NCBI GenBank assembly: GCA_020402745.1
Contig: JADBYZ010000004.1
Coordinates: forward strand, 1-64,000
Direction of reading: 5' to 3'
Source: Phenylobacterium sp.
Lineage (GTDB): Bacteria > Pseudomonadota > Alphaproteobacteria > Caulobacterales > Caulobacteraceae
Length of the DNA stretch: 64,000 nt
Part shown: in pieces, positions 43,909 to 51,647 of the stretch
Layout: each line of letters opens with the position of its first letter
Numbering within the stretch: position 1 is the stretch's first letter
Position numbers and translations under genes: made by a program
Notes under the pieces: model-generated
The model's database searches: none
Seen by the model: only the letters and a program-made list of their open reading frames with translations
Told to the model about the DNA's origin: nothing

Positions 43909-45811
43909 GATCGCCGCCGGCTTCGCCCGGATCGCCCTGGGGCATGTCACCCGGCCCTGGCCCTACAAGCTGGACCAGGTGCTGACCTCAGAGGCGGACC
44001 TGGCGGAACCCCGCCGCCTCCATCCCATCTTCTTCGGCAGCTTCGACTGGCATTCCTGCGTGCATGGCTACTGGCTGCTGGCCGCTGTCCGCCGCCGCTT
44101 CCCGGACCATCCCGTCGCTGAGGAGATCGACGCACGCTTTGCCGAGGCCTTCACAGAGGCGAACGTGGAGGGCGAGCGGGCCTTCCTGCGGCGGCCCCTG
44201 TCGCGGGGCTTCGAGCGGCCCTACGGCTGGGGCTGGCTCCTGAAGTTGCAGGCCGAGCTGAGGGGTGTCCCCGGCCCCTGGGCGGAGCGGCTGGCACCCC
44301 TGGCCGCCGACTTCGCCGACCGGTTCCGCGCCCACCTGCCGCTGGCGGCCTATCCGGTGCGCACCGGCGTGCATTCCTCCACCGCCTTCGCTCTCGCCCT
44401 GGCCCTCGACTACGCCCGGGTCGCCGGGGACCCGGACCTGGAGGACCTCCTGAAGTCCAAGGCCCTGTCCTGGTATGGCCAGGACCGGGACTGCCAGGCC
44501 TGGGAGCCCTCAGGCGAGGACTTCCTCTCGCCGGCCCTGATGGAGGCCGAGTGCCTGCGCCGGGTCCTGCCGCCCTCGGACTTCCGCGCCTGGTTCGCCG
44601 GCTTCCTGCCCCGCGCCGCCGCAGGCGAGCCCGCCAGCCTCTTCACCCCCGCCAGCGTCAGCGACCGCAGCGATGGCAAGATCGCCCACCTCGATGGCCT
44701 CAACCTCAGCCGAGCCTGGTGCTGGCGCAACCTCGCCGGCGCCCTCGACCCCGCCGACCCCGCCGCCGGGGCGGCCCTCGCCGCCGCCGAGCTCCATCTG
44801 GAGGCCAGCCTGCCGCATGTGGCGGGCGACTATATGGGCGAGCACTGGCTGGCCAGCTTCGCCCTCCTGGCCCTCACGGCGGGGGAGGAAGCGCAGGGCC
44901 CCGTGACCGCGGCAACTTCGGCCCTGCGGGAGGGACGGCTGGTCCTTCTGCCGACCGAGACGGTCTACGGACTGGCGGCGGACGCTGGGAACCCGCGCGC
45001 CGTGGCGGCCGTCTACGCCGCCAAGGGCCGCCCGGCCTTCAACCCCCTGATCGCCCACGTCGCCAGCGTGGAGGCCGCACGGGAGATCGCGGTCCTCAGC
45101 CCCGAGGCTGAGATCCTGGCCGCCGCCTTCTGGCCGGGTCCCCTGACCCTGGTCCTGCCGGTCCAGCCCGGCGGGCGGGTCTGCGACCTGGCCCGGGCGG
45201 GGCTGGACACGGTCGCCGTGCGGGTTCCCGCCCATCCCCTGGCGCGCGCCGTCCTTGAGGCCTTCGGCGGGCCGGTGGCGGCCCCTTCGGCCAACCGGTC
45301 CGGTCGGCCCAGCCCCACCAACTTCGCCGCAGCGATGGCGGAGACGGGAGAGGAGGCGGCCGTGGCCCTGGATGGCGGCCCCTGTGAGGTCGGGCTGGAG
45401 TCCACCGTGGTGTCCCTGCTGGACCAGCCCCGCCTGCTGCGTCCTGGCCGGGTGACGCGGGAGGAGGTTGAGGCCCTGGTCGGGCCCCTGGCCGAGGCCG
45501 AGGCCGATGCACGCCGCTCGCCGGGCCGGCTGACCCGCCATTACGCTCCGGAAGCGCCCGTCCGTCTGGAGGCTGAAGGGGCCCGGCCCGGCGAGATCTT
45601 CCTGGCCTTCGGGCCGGCTCCGGAGGGCGCAGAGGTGCTGAACCTCAGCCCCGCGGGCGACCTTGTCGAGGCGGCGGCCAACCTCTTCAGCTTCCTGCGG
45701 GAGGCCGACGGGCGCAGGCCTGCGGGAATCGCCGTCGCGCCCATCCCCGAGACGGGCCTGGGCGAGGCGATCAACGACCGCCTTCGCCGGGCGGCGGGCG
45801 CCATCGGCTGA
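43880..45811 (+). CDS. DUF2891 domain fused to Sua5/TsaC threonylcarbamoyl-AMP synthase
   Basis: A single 643-codon frame. Residues 1 to about 335 are DUF2891, a helical-toroid-like protein (PIFFGSFDWHSCVHGYWLLA, YGWGWLLKLQAEL, HSSTAFALALALDYARVAGD, AGDYMGEHWLASFALLALTA). Residues about 342-643 are Sua5/TsaC: GRLVLLPTETVYGLAADAGN, KGRPAFNPLIAH, GPLTLVLPVQPG, AAPSANRSGRPSPTNFAAAM and the Sua5 tail SPGRLTRHYAPEAPV. Sua5 makes threonylcarbamoyl-AMP for the t6A37 modification of ANN-decoding tRNAs. These are separate proteins elsewhere. An internal GTG at 44903, with a GGGGGAGG tract from 44881 and a TGA in the neighbouring frame at 44904-44906, suggests an ancestral two-gene junction. Confidence 0.85.
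   Translation: MSSPSRLTPEIAAGFARIALGHVTRPWPYKLDQVLTSEADLAEPRRLHPIFFGSFDWHSCVHGYWLLAAVRRRFPDHPVAEEIDARFAEAFTEANVEGERAFLRRPLSRGFERPYGWGWLLKLQAELRGVPGPWAERLAPLAADFADRFRAHLPLAAYPVRTGVHSSTAFALALALDYARVAGDPDLEDLLKSKALSWYGQDRDCQAWEPSGEDFLSPALMEAECLRRVLPPSDFRAWFAGFLPRAAAGEPASLFTPASVSDRSDGKIAHLDGLNLSRAWCWRNLAGALDPADPAAGAALAAAELHLEASLPHVAGDYMGEHWLASFALLALTAGEEAQGPVTAATSALREGRLVLLPTETVYGLAADAGNPRAVAAVYAAKGRPAFNPLIAHVASVEAAREIAVLSPEAEILAAAFWPGPLTLVLPVQPGGRVCDLARAGLDTVAVRVPAHPLARAVLEAFGGPVAAPSANRSGRPSPTNFAAAMAETGEEAAVALDGGPCEVGLESTVVSLLDQPRLLRPGRVTREEVEALVGPLAEAEADARRSPGRLTRHYAPEAPVRLEAEGARPGEIFLAFGPAPEGAEVLNLSPAGDLVEAAANLFSFLREADGRRPAGIAVAPIPETGLGEAINDRLRRAAGAIG
44881..44906 (+). other. domain junction with internal ribosome site and GTGA
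   Basis: GGGGGAGGAAG at 44881-44891 is a strong purine tract, 11 bases or more before GTG 44903, which would start a 302-residue Sua5 alone (VTAATSALREGRL). The overlapping TGA at 44904-44906 is one frame off the DUF2891 reading frame. Removing one base upstream, for example from the G or C runs, would end DUF2891 exactly there in a GTGA overlap, a junction type used elsewhere in this genome (22256). Confidence 0.5.
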
Positions 45812-45858
45812 GCGCCACACTCTGGCTTCCGGGTCGCCGAACGCCTAACTTCTCCCGC

Positions 45859-47268
45859 ATGATCCGCCCTCCCTCCGACGACCTGGTGAACCGCCTGAAG
45901 GCCCTCGTCGGGCCTGAGGGCTGGACGGACGACCCGGACATCCTTGCGCCCCGTCTCGTGGAGTGGCGAGACCGCTGGAGCGGGCGTACGCCCCTGATGC
46001 TATCCCCGGCCTCCACCGAGGAAACGGCCGCCATTGTGGGCCTCTGCGCGGCGGCGGGCGCCCCCCTGACCGTCCAGGGCGGCAATACGGGCCTTGTCGG
46101 CGGCCAGATCCCACAGGGCGAGATCCTGCTGTCCACCCGGCGGATGCGGGCCATCCGGGACGTGGACCCGGTGGACGACGTCCTTGTGGCAGAGGCGGGC
46201 GTGACCCTGGCCGAGGTCCAGGCCGCCGCGGCGGTGGCGGGGCGACGGTTCCCCCTGAGCCTGGCCTCAGAGGGGACGGCGACCCTGGGCGGCGTGGTCT
46301 CCACCAATGCCGGCGGCGTGGCGGTTCTCCGCTTCGGGACGGCCCGCGACCTGGTGCTTGGCCTGGAGGCCGTGCTGCCGAACGGGGAGATCTGGCGCGG
46401 GCTTCGGCGGCTGCGAAAGGACAACACCGGCTACGACCTCAGGGGCCTGCTGTCCGGGGCCGAGGGCACCCTGGGGGTGATCACGGCGGCCAGCGTCAAG
46501 CTCTTCCCCCAGCCCGCCGGCCGGGCCGTCGCCATGGTCGGCCTGGAGAGCCCCCAGGCGGCGCTCGACCTGCTCACCCGCGCCCGCCGCGCCGTCGATG
46601 CGGGCCTGGAGGCCTTCGAGCTCATGGCCCGCCAGGGCGTCGTCTTCGCCCTCAGGAACATTCCCGGCCAGAGGGATCCCCTGACGACAGACCCGCCCTG
46701 GCGGGTCCTCCTGGAAATCGCCTCTCCCGACCTGGACGGGGCTGGCCGGCGGATGGAGTCCCTGCTGGCCGAGGCCTGCGAGCAGGGCCTCGCCGGCGAG
46801 GCGGTGATCGCCGCGAGCGAGGCCCAGGCCGCCGCCTTCTGGTCCCTGCGCGAGAACCAGTCCGCCGCCCAGAAGCCCGAGGGCGCGACCTGGAAGCACG
46901 ACATTTCGGTGCCGGTCAGCCAGGTCCCCCGCTTCATCCATGAAGCCTCCGAAGCCATGGCGGCCTTTTCGCCGGGCTGCCGGATCAGCGCCTTCGGCCA
47001 TGTGGGCGACGGCAACATCCACTTCGACGTCCTGCGCCCCGAGGGTGGGGACGACGCGCCCCACCTGGTCCAACGCGCCGAGGGACAGGCCCGCGTCCAC
47101 GACATCGCCATCGCCCTGGGCGGATCGGTTTCGGCCGAGCACGGCCTGGGCGTCATGAAGGCGGAGGAGGCCCGGCGCCAGAAGGATCCGGCCGAGGTCG
47201 CCCTCCTGACCACAATCCGCGCCGCCCTCGATCCGGGCCGCATCCTGAATCCACGCGTGCTATTCTGA
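45859..47268 (+). CDS. FAD-binding oxidase, GlcD/D-lactate or D-2-hydroxyglutarate dehydrogenase type
   Basis: A 469-residue flavoprotein. The FAD-binding PCMH fold has LTVQGGNTGLVGGQIPQGEI, the substrate-side loop SEGTATLGGVVSTNAGGVAV and GLRRLRKDNTGYDLRGLLSG. The C-terminal domain shows GHVGDGNIHFDVLRPEG and SVSAEHGLGVMK, the metal-binding histidines of 2-hydroxyacid dehydrogenases. It should oxidise a D-2-hydroxyacid, passing electrons to quinone or ETF. Start ATG 45859 has only a weak ribosome site and lies about 47 bp after the Sua5 stop, so it may be co-transcribed. Confidence 0.9.
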   Translation: MIRPPSDDLVNRLKALVGPEGWTDDPDILAPRLVEWRDRWSGRTPLMLSPASTEETAAIVGLCAAAGAPLTVQGGNTGLVGGQIPQGEILLSTRRMRAIRDVDPVDDVLVAEAGVTLAEVQAAAAVAGRRFPLSLASEGTATLGGVVSTNAGGVAVLRFGTARDLVLGLEAVLPNGEIWRGLRRLRKDNTGYDLRGLLSGAEGTLGVITAASVKLFPQPAGRAVAMVGLESPQAALDLLTRARRAVDAGLEAFELMARQGVVFALRNIPGQRDPLTTDPPWRVLLEIASPDLDGAGRRMESLLAEACEQGLAGEAVIAASEAQAAAFWSLRENQSAAQKPEGATWKHDISVPVSQVPRFIHEASEAMAAFSPGCRISAFGHVGDGNIHFDVLRPEGGDDAPHLVQRAEGQARVHDIAIALGGSVSAEHGLGVMKAEEARRQKDPAEVALLTTIRAALDPGRILNPRVLF

Positions 47269-47278
47269 GAGTCGCACC

Positions 47279-48070
47279 ATGCTGATCCTGCTTTCTCCCG
47301 CCAAGGCGATGGACTTCACGCCGCCCCCCGTCCCGGCGCCCATGACCCGCCCGGTCCTGGAGGCCGAGACCGCCCGACTGGCGGAATCCACGCGCCGTCT
47401 CTCCGTGGCCCAGCTCCGGGCCCTGATGGACCTGTCCGAGAAGCTGGCCGTGCTGAACCGCGAGCGCTTCCAGGCCTTCGACCCCCACGCCGACGGGGCC
47501 CTTCAAGCGGCCTTCGCCTTCAACGGCGATGTCTATGCTGGCTTGAAGGCCCGCGAACTGGACCCGGAGGCCCTGGCCTGGGCCCAGGACCATGTCCGCA
47601 TCCTCTCGGGCCTCTACGGCGTGCTGAAGCCCCTCGACGGCATCCAGCCCTACCGTCTGGAGATGGGTTCGCCCCTGCAGACCCGTCGCGGCAAGTCTCT
47701 CTACGCCTTCTGGGGCGACCGGCTTGGCCGGGCCCTGGCGGCGGAGCTTGAAGGCCGCGCTGACCCCGTCGTCGTCAACGCCGCCTCGCAGGAATACGCC
47801 TCGGCGGTCGACCGCAAGGCCCTCCGGGCCCGCGTGGTGGAGGTCCGGTTTCTGGAAGAAAAGGACGGCCGCGCGAAGATCATCAGCTTCTTCGCCAAGC
47901 GCGCCCGGGGCGCCCTGGCCCGCTTCGCCATCGACAACCGCATCGAGCGGGCCGACGACCTGAGGGCCTTCGATCGCGATGGCTACCGTTTCCAGGCCGG
48001 GGACTCCTCGGCCGATCTCTGGGTCTTTTCGCGGCCCCAACCCGCGCCCGCCGGCGCCGACAAGGAGTAG
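47279..48070 (+). CDS. yaaA: YaaA family peroxide-stress protein
   Basis: A 263-residue DUF328/YaaA protein, the usual length. Hallmarks are LILLSPAKAMDFTPPPVPAP at the N-terminus, FNGDVYAGLKARELD, ILSGLYGVLKPLDGIQPYRL and the C-terminal IISFFAKRARGALARFAIDN. In E. coli YaaA lowers free iron under peroxide stress and binds DNA. It is cytoplasmic. It follows the FAD oxidase by ten bases and precedes the hydroxybutyrate dehydrogenase by four, forming an operon-like set; a functional link between them is not obvious. Confidence 0.93.
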   Translation: MLILLSPAKAMDFTPPPVPAPMTRPVLEAETARLAESTRRLSVAQLRALMDLSEKLAVLNRERFQAFDPHADGALQAAFAFNGDVYAGLKARELDPEALAWAQDHVRILSGLYGVLKPLDGIQPYRLEMGSPLQTRRGKSLYAFWGDRLGRALAAELEGRADPVVVNAASQEYASAVDRKALRARVVEVRFLEEKDGRAKIISFFAKRARGALARFAIDNRIERADDLRAFDRDGYRFQAGDSSADLWVFSRPQPAPAGADKE

Positions 48071-48074
48071 GCCC

Positions 48075-48872
48075 ATGGCCGTCGACTACAAGCTTGAAGG
48101 CCACGTGGCGGTCATCACGGGCTCCACCAGCGGCATCGGCCAGGCGCTCGCGGCCGCCCTCGCCGAGCAGGGGGTCAATGTCGTCCTCAACGGCCTGGGA
48201 GACCCCGCCAAGATCGAGGCCGACCGCCAGGCCCTGCAGGCCCGCACCAACGCCGCAGTCCGCTACCATCCAGCCGACATGACCCGGCCGGAAGAGATCA
48301 AGGACCTCATCGCCTATGCCGTGCGCGAGTTCGGGCGGCTGGACATCCTGGTCAACAACGCCGGCATCCAGCACGTGGCGGCGGTGGACGAGTTCCCGGA
48401 GGAGAAGTGGGACGCCCTGATCGCGGTGATCCTGACCTCCACCTTCCACGCTAGCCGGGCGGCCATTCCCATCATGAAGGCCCAGGGCCGGGGGCGGATC
48501 ATCAACATCGCCTCGGCCCATGGCCTCGTGGCCTCGCCCTTCAAGGCGCCCTATGTGGCGGCCAAGTTCGGGGTGGTGGGCTTCACCAAGGGTCTCGCCG
48601 TAGAGCTGGCCCGGACCGGCATCACCGCCAACGCCATCTGCCCCGGCTATGTGAAGACCCCCCTGATCGAGGCCCAGATCGTCGACCAGGCCAAGACCCG
48701 CGGCATTCCCGAGGACCGGGTGATGGAGGATGTCATCCTGGCCGCCCAGCCCACCAAGAAGTTCGTCGAGTACGAGCATCTGGCGGGCATGTTGCTGTAC
48801 CTGGCCTCGGACGTCGGCGCCTCCGCCACCGGGGCGGCCCTGTCCGTGGACGGCGGCTGGACCGCAACCTGA
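48075..48872 (+). CDS. bdhA: D-3-hydroxybutyrate dehydrogenase
   Basis: A 265-residue SDR that closely follows bacterial BdhA. The cofactor motif TGSTSGIG is at residues 15-22, NNAGIQHVAAVDEFP in the middle, the catalytic YVAAK later, and the signature AICPGYVKTPLIEAQI and QPTKKFVEYEHLAGMLLYLA. It interconverts D-3-hydroxybutyrate and acetoacetate with NAD, in polyhydroxybutyrate turnover or ketone use. ATG 48075 is chosen over the 47979 start, which lies within yaaA. The hairpin just past its stop may serve as its terminator. Confidence 0.92.
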   Translation: MAVDYKLEGHVAVITGSTSGIGQALAAALAEQGVNVVLNGLGDPAKIEADRQALQARTNAAVRYHPADMTRPEEIKDLIAYAVREFGRLDILVNNAGIQHVAAVDEFPEEKWDALIAVILTSTFHASRAAIPIMKAQGRGRIINIASAHGLVASPFKAPYVAAKFGVVGFTKGLAVELARTGITANAICPGYVKTPLIEAQIVDQAKTRGIPEDRVMEDVILAAQPTKKFVEYEHLAGMLLYLASDVGASATGAALSVDGGWTAT

Positions 48873-48875
48873 CGA

Positions 48876-48908
48876 TGCAAGGTACCTTTTCGAAAAAGGT
48901 ACCTTGCA
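48876..48908. promoter_or_regulatory. 15-bp-arm palindrome: candidate PadR operator and bdhA terminator
   Basis: TGCAAGGTACCTTTT (48876-48890) and AAAAGGTACCTTGCA (48894-48908) are perfect inverted repeats three bases apart, beginning four bases after the bdhA stop. The two AAGGTACCTT cores are themselves palindromic. Its position 50 bp ahead of the padR start, and the related elements that follow, suggest a regulator site; a T-run within the stem also allows a terminator role. Confidence 0.65.
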
Positions 48909-48916
48909 ATGACAGA

Positions 48917-48935
48917 TACCTTGCGATAGGTACCT
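48917..48935. promoter_or_regulatory. second candidate PadR operator
   Basis: TACCT (48917-48921) and AGGTA (48928-48932) are inverted around a six-base spacer. An AGGTACCT core (48928-48935) repeats the cores of the larger palindrome and ends about 25 bp before the PadR start. Three copies of the core at 48880, 48898 and 48928 favour cooperative binding by a dimeric regulator such as PadR. Confidence 0.5.
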
Positions 48936-48959
48936 CTTCATCAGAAGGAGGCATCTGTC

Positions 48960-49286
48960 TTGCCCGAAGCCGTACAGGTTCAGCTGAAGAGGGGGGTCCT
49001 GGAGCTTTGCGTCCTCGCCCTGCTCTCCCGCGCCGACGCCTACGCCTATGATATCGCCGCCCGCCTCGCGGTCGCGATCGACATGGGCGAAGGCACGATC
49101 TATCCGCTCATGCGCCGGATGCAGTCCGATGGACTGGTCGACACCTACCTGGTGGAGAGCTCTTCCGGCCCCCCCCGCAAATACTACAGACTGACCCCTG
49201 CGGGTCGGACCAGCCTCGCCGCCCAAAAGGCCGAGTGGCTGTCCTTCTCCGCTTCCGTCGGCGAAATCCTTGGAGACGACCAATGA
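48960..49286 (+). CDS. PadR family transcriptional regulator
   Basis: A 108-residue PadR-type winged-helix regulator. The N-terminus QLKRGVLELCVLALLSRADA, the helix DIAARLAVAIDMGEGTIYPL and the wing DTYLVESSSGPPRKYYRLTP are typical. PadR proteins repress their own operon and are relieved by small ligands. TTG 48960 has a perfect AAGGAGG site. It overlaps the HAAS gene by ATGA, and the repeated AGGTACCT elements just upstream are its likely operators. Confidence 0.92.
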   Translation: MPEAVQVQLKRGVLELCVLALLSRADAYAYDIAARLAVAIDMGEGTIYPLMRRMQSDGLVDTYLVESSSGPPRKYYRLTPAGRTSLAAQKAEWLSFSASVGEILGDDQ

Positions 49287-49858
49287 GCCGTGAGCTCTTT
49301 CTCAGCCGGTTAAGGACCGGTCTGTCCGGCTTGCCGCCGGAAACCATTGACGACTATGTGGCGGATTACGCCGCTCACTTCGACGAGGGCGTCGCCGCCG
49401 GGCGCAGCGAGGCCGACGTCGCCGCCGGCCTCGGGGATCCTGCAAGGCTCGCCCGCGAGCTCAAGGCCGAAGCCGGCCTGAAGCGCTGGGAGGCGGAGCG
49501 CAATCCGTCCACTGCGGCGACGGCCATCTTCGGTCTCCTGGGCCTGGGCGTGATCGACGTCATGATCCTCCTGCCCATCCTCCTGCCGGTCCTGGGCGTC
49601 CTGCTCGGGTTCGCCATCACCTCCGTGGTGGGCTTCGGCGCCGGGGCCTTCGTCTTTGTCCTCGGCCCGCTCGCGGGCGCCGCCCGGGACATCGGGGCCG
49701 CCATGCTGGCCGGACTTGGCGTCATGGCCGGATCCGTCTCGGTCGGGGCGATCACCGCCCTGGTCACCGTCGGCCTCGTCAACGCCCTGGTCTGGTATGG
49801 CCGCCTTCACCTGAAGCTTCTGAAGCCCGCACTTGAGGCCCAGGAGGTCCGCTCATGA
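49283..49858 (+). CDS. HAAS-domain (DUF1700) membrane protein
   Basis: A 191-residue protein. The N-terminal HAAS domain reads MSRELFLSRLRTGLSGLPPE, DYVADYAAHFDEGVAAGRSE, AAGLGDPARLARELKAEAGL. Then three or four hydrophobic segments lie at about residues 80-175 (LLGLGVIDVMILLPILLPVL, FGAGAFVFVLGPLAG). PadR-HAAS-GIN operons are a known bacterial envelope-stress arrangement, in which HAAS proteins are thought to link membrane signals to PadR. ATGA overlaps join all three genes. Confidence 0.9.
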   Translation: MSRELFLSRLRTGLSGLPPETIDDYVADYAAHFDEGVAAGRSEADVAAGLGDPARLARELKAEAGLKRWEAERNPSTAATAIFGLLGLGVIDVMILLPILLPVLGVLLGFAITSVVGFGAGAFVFVLGPLAGAARDIGAAMLAGLGVMAGSVSVGAITALVTVGLVNALVWYGRLHLKLLKPALEAQEVRS

Positions 49859-50601
49859 TCCGCACCCTCGCCATTATCGCCGCCGCAGGGTTCATCCTGT
49901 GCATCGGCTCCCTCGCGGGCGCCCTCGGCCTGGCCGGAGGCGCATCCGGGCTAAAGTCCAAGGTCACCCAGTTCGCCAAGGAGGCCGAGATCCACATCGA
50001 CTCCGGCGATGACGAGATCATCATCGGCGACCCCGGCCCCCGGGCCACCCGCCAGATGGCCTGGACCGGCACGGACACCCTGGAGATCGACGCCTTCGCT
50101 GACGTCACCTACATCCAGGGTCCGGCCAACCGCATCAGCCTGGAGGGCCCTGCGGCTGTCCTCGACAAGGTGTCGGTCCGGAATGGCAAGATCGAGTTTG
50201 ATGGCCATCGTTGGAAGGGCGGCGCCCTCAAGGTGACCGTGGAAGCGCCCGCAGTGAGGCGTTTTGAACTCGACGGTGTCCAGGACCTCAAGATCAGCGG
50301 CTACGATCAGGACACCCTCGAGATCGATCTCAGCGGGGCCGGGCGGGTCACCATCGCTGGAAAGGCGAGACGGGCGGTCCTCGATATCTCCGGTACAGGG
50401 TCCGCCAATCTGTCGGCGCTCGAGCTTGACGAGGCTGAAATCGACCTGTCCGGGGCCGGTAAGGCCACCCTCGGGCCGAAGTCATCCGCCAAGGTCGATG
50501 TCTCCGGCATCGGCGAGATCGAACTGACCCGCAGGCCGGCCCGGCTGGAGCAGAACATCTCTGGCGCAGGCCGGGTGAGCCAGCCGGGTCTTCCCGGCTA
50601 G
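49855..50601 (+). CDS. GIN-domain (DUF2807) putative auto-transporter adhesin-like protein
   Basis: A 248-residue protein with a signal peptide or anchor (MIRTLAIIAAAGFILCIGSL). After a linker it has repeating beta-strand motifs typical of the GIN/DUF2807 right-handed helix: FELDGVQDLKISGYDQDTLE, IDLSGAGRVTIAGKARRAVL, DISGTGSANLSALELDEAEI, DLSGAGKATLG. The ISG/LSG repeats recur roughly every 20 residues. It probably sits in the periplasm or outer surface. It is third in the PadR-HAAS operon. Confidence 0.87.
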   Translation: MIRTLAIIAAAGFILCIGSLAGALGLAGGASGLKSKVTQFAKEAEIHIDSGDDEIIIGDPGPRATRQMAWTGTDTLEIDAFADVTYIQGPANRISLEGPAAVLDKVSVRNGKIEFDGHRWKGGALKVTVEAPAVRRFELDGVQDLKISGYDQDTLEIDLSGAGRVTIAGKARRAVLDISGTGSANLSALELDEAEIDLSGAGKATLGPKSSAKVDVSGIGEIELTRRPARLEQNISGAGRVSQPGLPG

Positions 50602-50618
50602 CGCCTGAGACTCGACTG

Positions 50619-50655
50619 GGGGCGGAAGGGGGACCTGCATGACCCCTTCCGCCCC
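50619..50655 (+). terminator. Rho-independent-like terminator of the PadR operon
   Basis: A perfect 13-bp stem, GGGGCGGAAGGGG (50619-50631) with CCCCTTCCGCCCC (50643-50655) and an 11-base loop, begins 17 bp after the GIN stop. Downstream is TCTGTTCG, a short imperfect T-rich tail, so termination efficiency is uncertain. Confidence 0.7.
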
Positions 50656-50845
50656 TCTGTTCGTCGGCTCCCTGGCGGCCCTCCCGGCGCCGCCGCGCTA
50701 CTCCGCTGAAGCCACGGATCAGCCGCGAGCCCCCGGCAATGACGTCATCCCTCTAGAATTTCCCGCGGTTGACCGTTGATCCGGCTTGACGCCCGCCGCC
50801 GCCTTGCGGTCCTTCATTCCGGACACAACAACGGGAGGATGACCC

Positions 50846-51631
50846 ATGGCCTATCGGCCTTTTGATCTGACGGGAAAGGTGGCCCTGGTCACCGGCGGCA
50901 ATGGCGGGATTGGCTTCGGTATGGTGGAGGCCCTGGCCCAGTCTGGCGCCGACGTGGTCATCTGGGGCTCGAACGGCATGAAGAACGCCGCCGCCGCTGA
51001 GGCGCTCAAGGGCGCCGGCGTCCGGGTGCTGACCCAGGTGGTGGACGTGGCCGACGAGAACGCCGTGCGCGAAGGCATGGCCGAGGCGGTCCGCCAGATT
51101 GGCCGGATCGACACCGTGGTGGCCAACGCCGGCATCGGCGGCGGCGCCTCCTCCTTCTCGGAATTTCCCACCGAAACCTACCGCCGCGTGCTCGCGGTCA
51201 ACCTGGACGGCGTCTTCTTCACCTTCCGCGAGGCCTGCAAGCACATGGTCGAGCGGGCTGAGGGCGGCGACAAGGCGGGCGGGTCCCTGGTGGTGATCTC
51301 CTCGCTATCCGCCTATGACGGCGCCCCGCGCAATGAGGCCTACGCCGCCACCAAGGGGGCGGTGATCTCCATGATCCGCGCGATCGCCGTGGAGCACGCC
51401 CGCTACGGCGTCCGCGCCAACGCCGTCCTGCCCGGCTGGATCGCCACCGACATGACCGCCGGCGCCCAGGGCAATGACAAGTTCAACGACGCGGTGATCC
51501 GCCGGGTGCCCGTGCGCCGCTGGGGCCAGCCCGCGGACTTCGGCGGCATCGCCGTCTACCTGGCCTCGGACGCCTCGGCCTTCCACACCGGCGACAGCTT
51601 CCTGATCGACGGCGGCTACGGGATCTTCTGA
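50846..51631 (+). CDS. SDR family oxidoreductase
   Basis: A 261-residue classical SDR. TGGNGGIG is at residues 16-23, NAGIGGGASSFSEFP in the middle, YAATKG the catalytic tyrosine/lysine segment, and VLPGWIATDMTA the C-terminal loop. The ATG at 50846 follows GGGAGG. It resembles glucose/ribitol-type or 3-oxoacyl-ACP reductases. It stands alone, with an upstream gap of about 190 bp after the operon terminator and a stop in a palindrome shared with the facing metZ. The substrate is unknown. Confidence 0.87.
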   Translation: MAYRPFDLTGKVALVTGGNGGIGFGMVEALAQSGADVVIWGSNGMKNAAAAEALKGAGVRVLTQVVDVADENAVREGMAEAVRQIGRIDTVVANAGIGGGASSFSEFPTETYRRVLAVNLDGVFFTFREACKHMVERAEGGDKAGGSLVVISSLSAYDGAPRNEAYAATKGAVISMIRAIAVEHARYGVRANAVLPGWIATDMTAGAQGNDKFNDAVIRRVPVRRWGQPADFGGIAVYLASDASAFHTGDSFLIDGGYGIF

Positions 51632-51647
51632 CCCGTCGGCGGTCAGA
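51627..51647. terminator. palindrome spanning convergent stop codons
   Basis: TCTGACC (51627-51633) and GGTCAGA (51641-51647) form a 7-bp stem with a seven-base loop; each arm contains one of the facing genes' stop codons. No T-tract follows. It may stabilise or separate the convergent transcripts. Confidence 0.4.

Noticed and set aside
50786-50825. TTGACG upstream of the SDR gene at 50846 as a housekeeping promoter
   Set aside because: No acceptable -10 element at the right distance; a chance match is likely.
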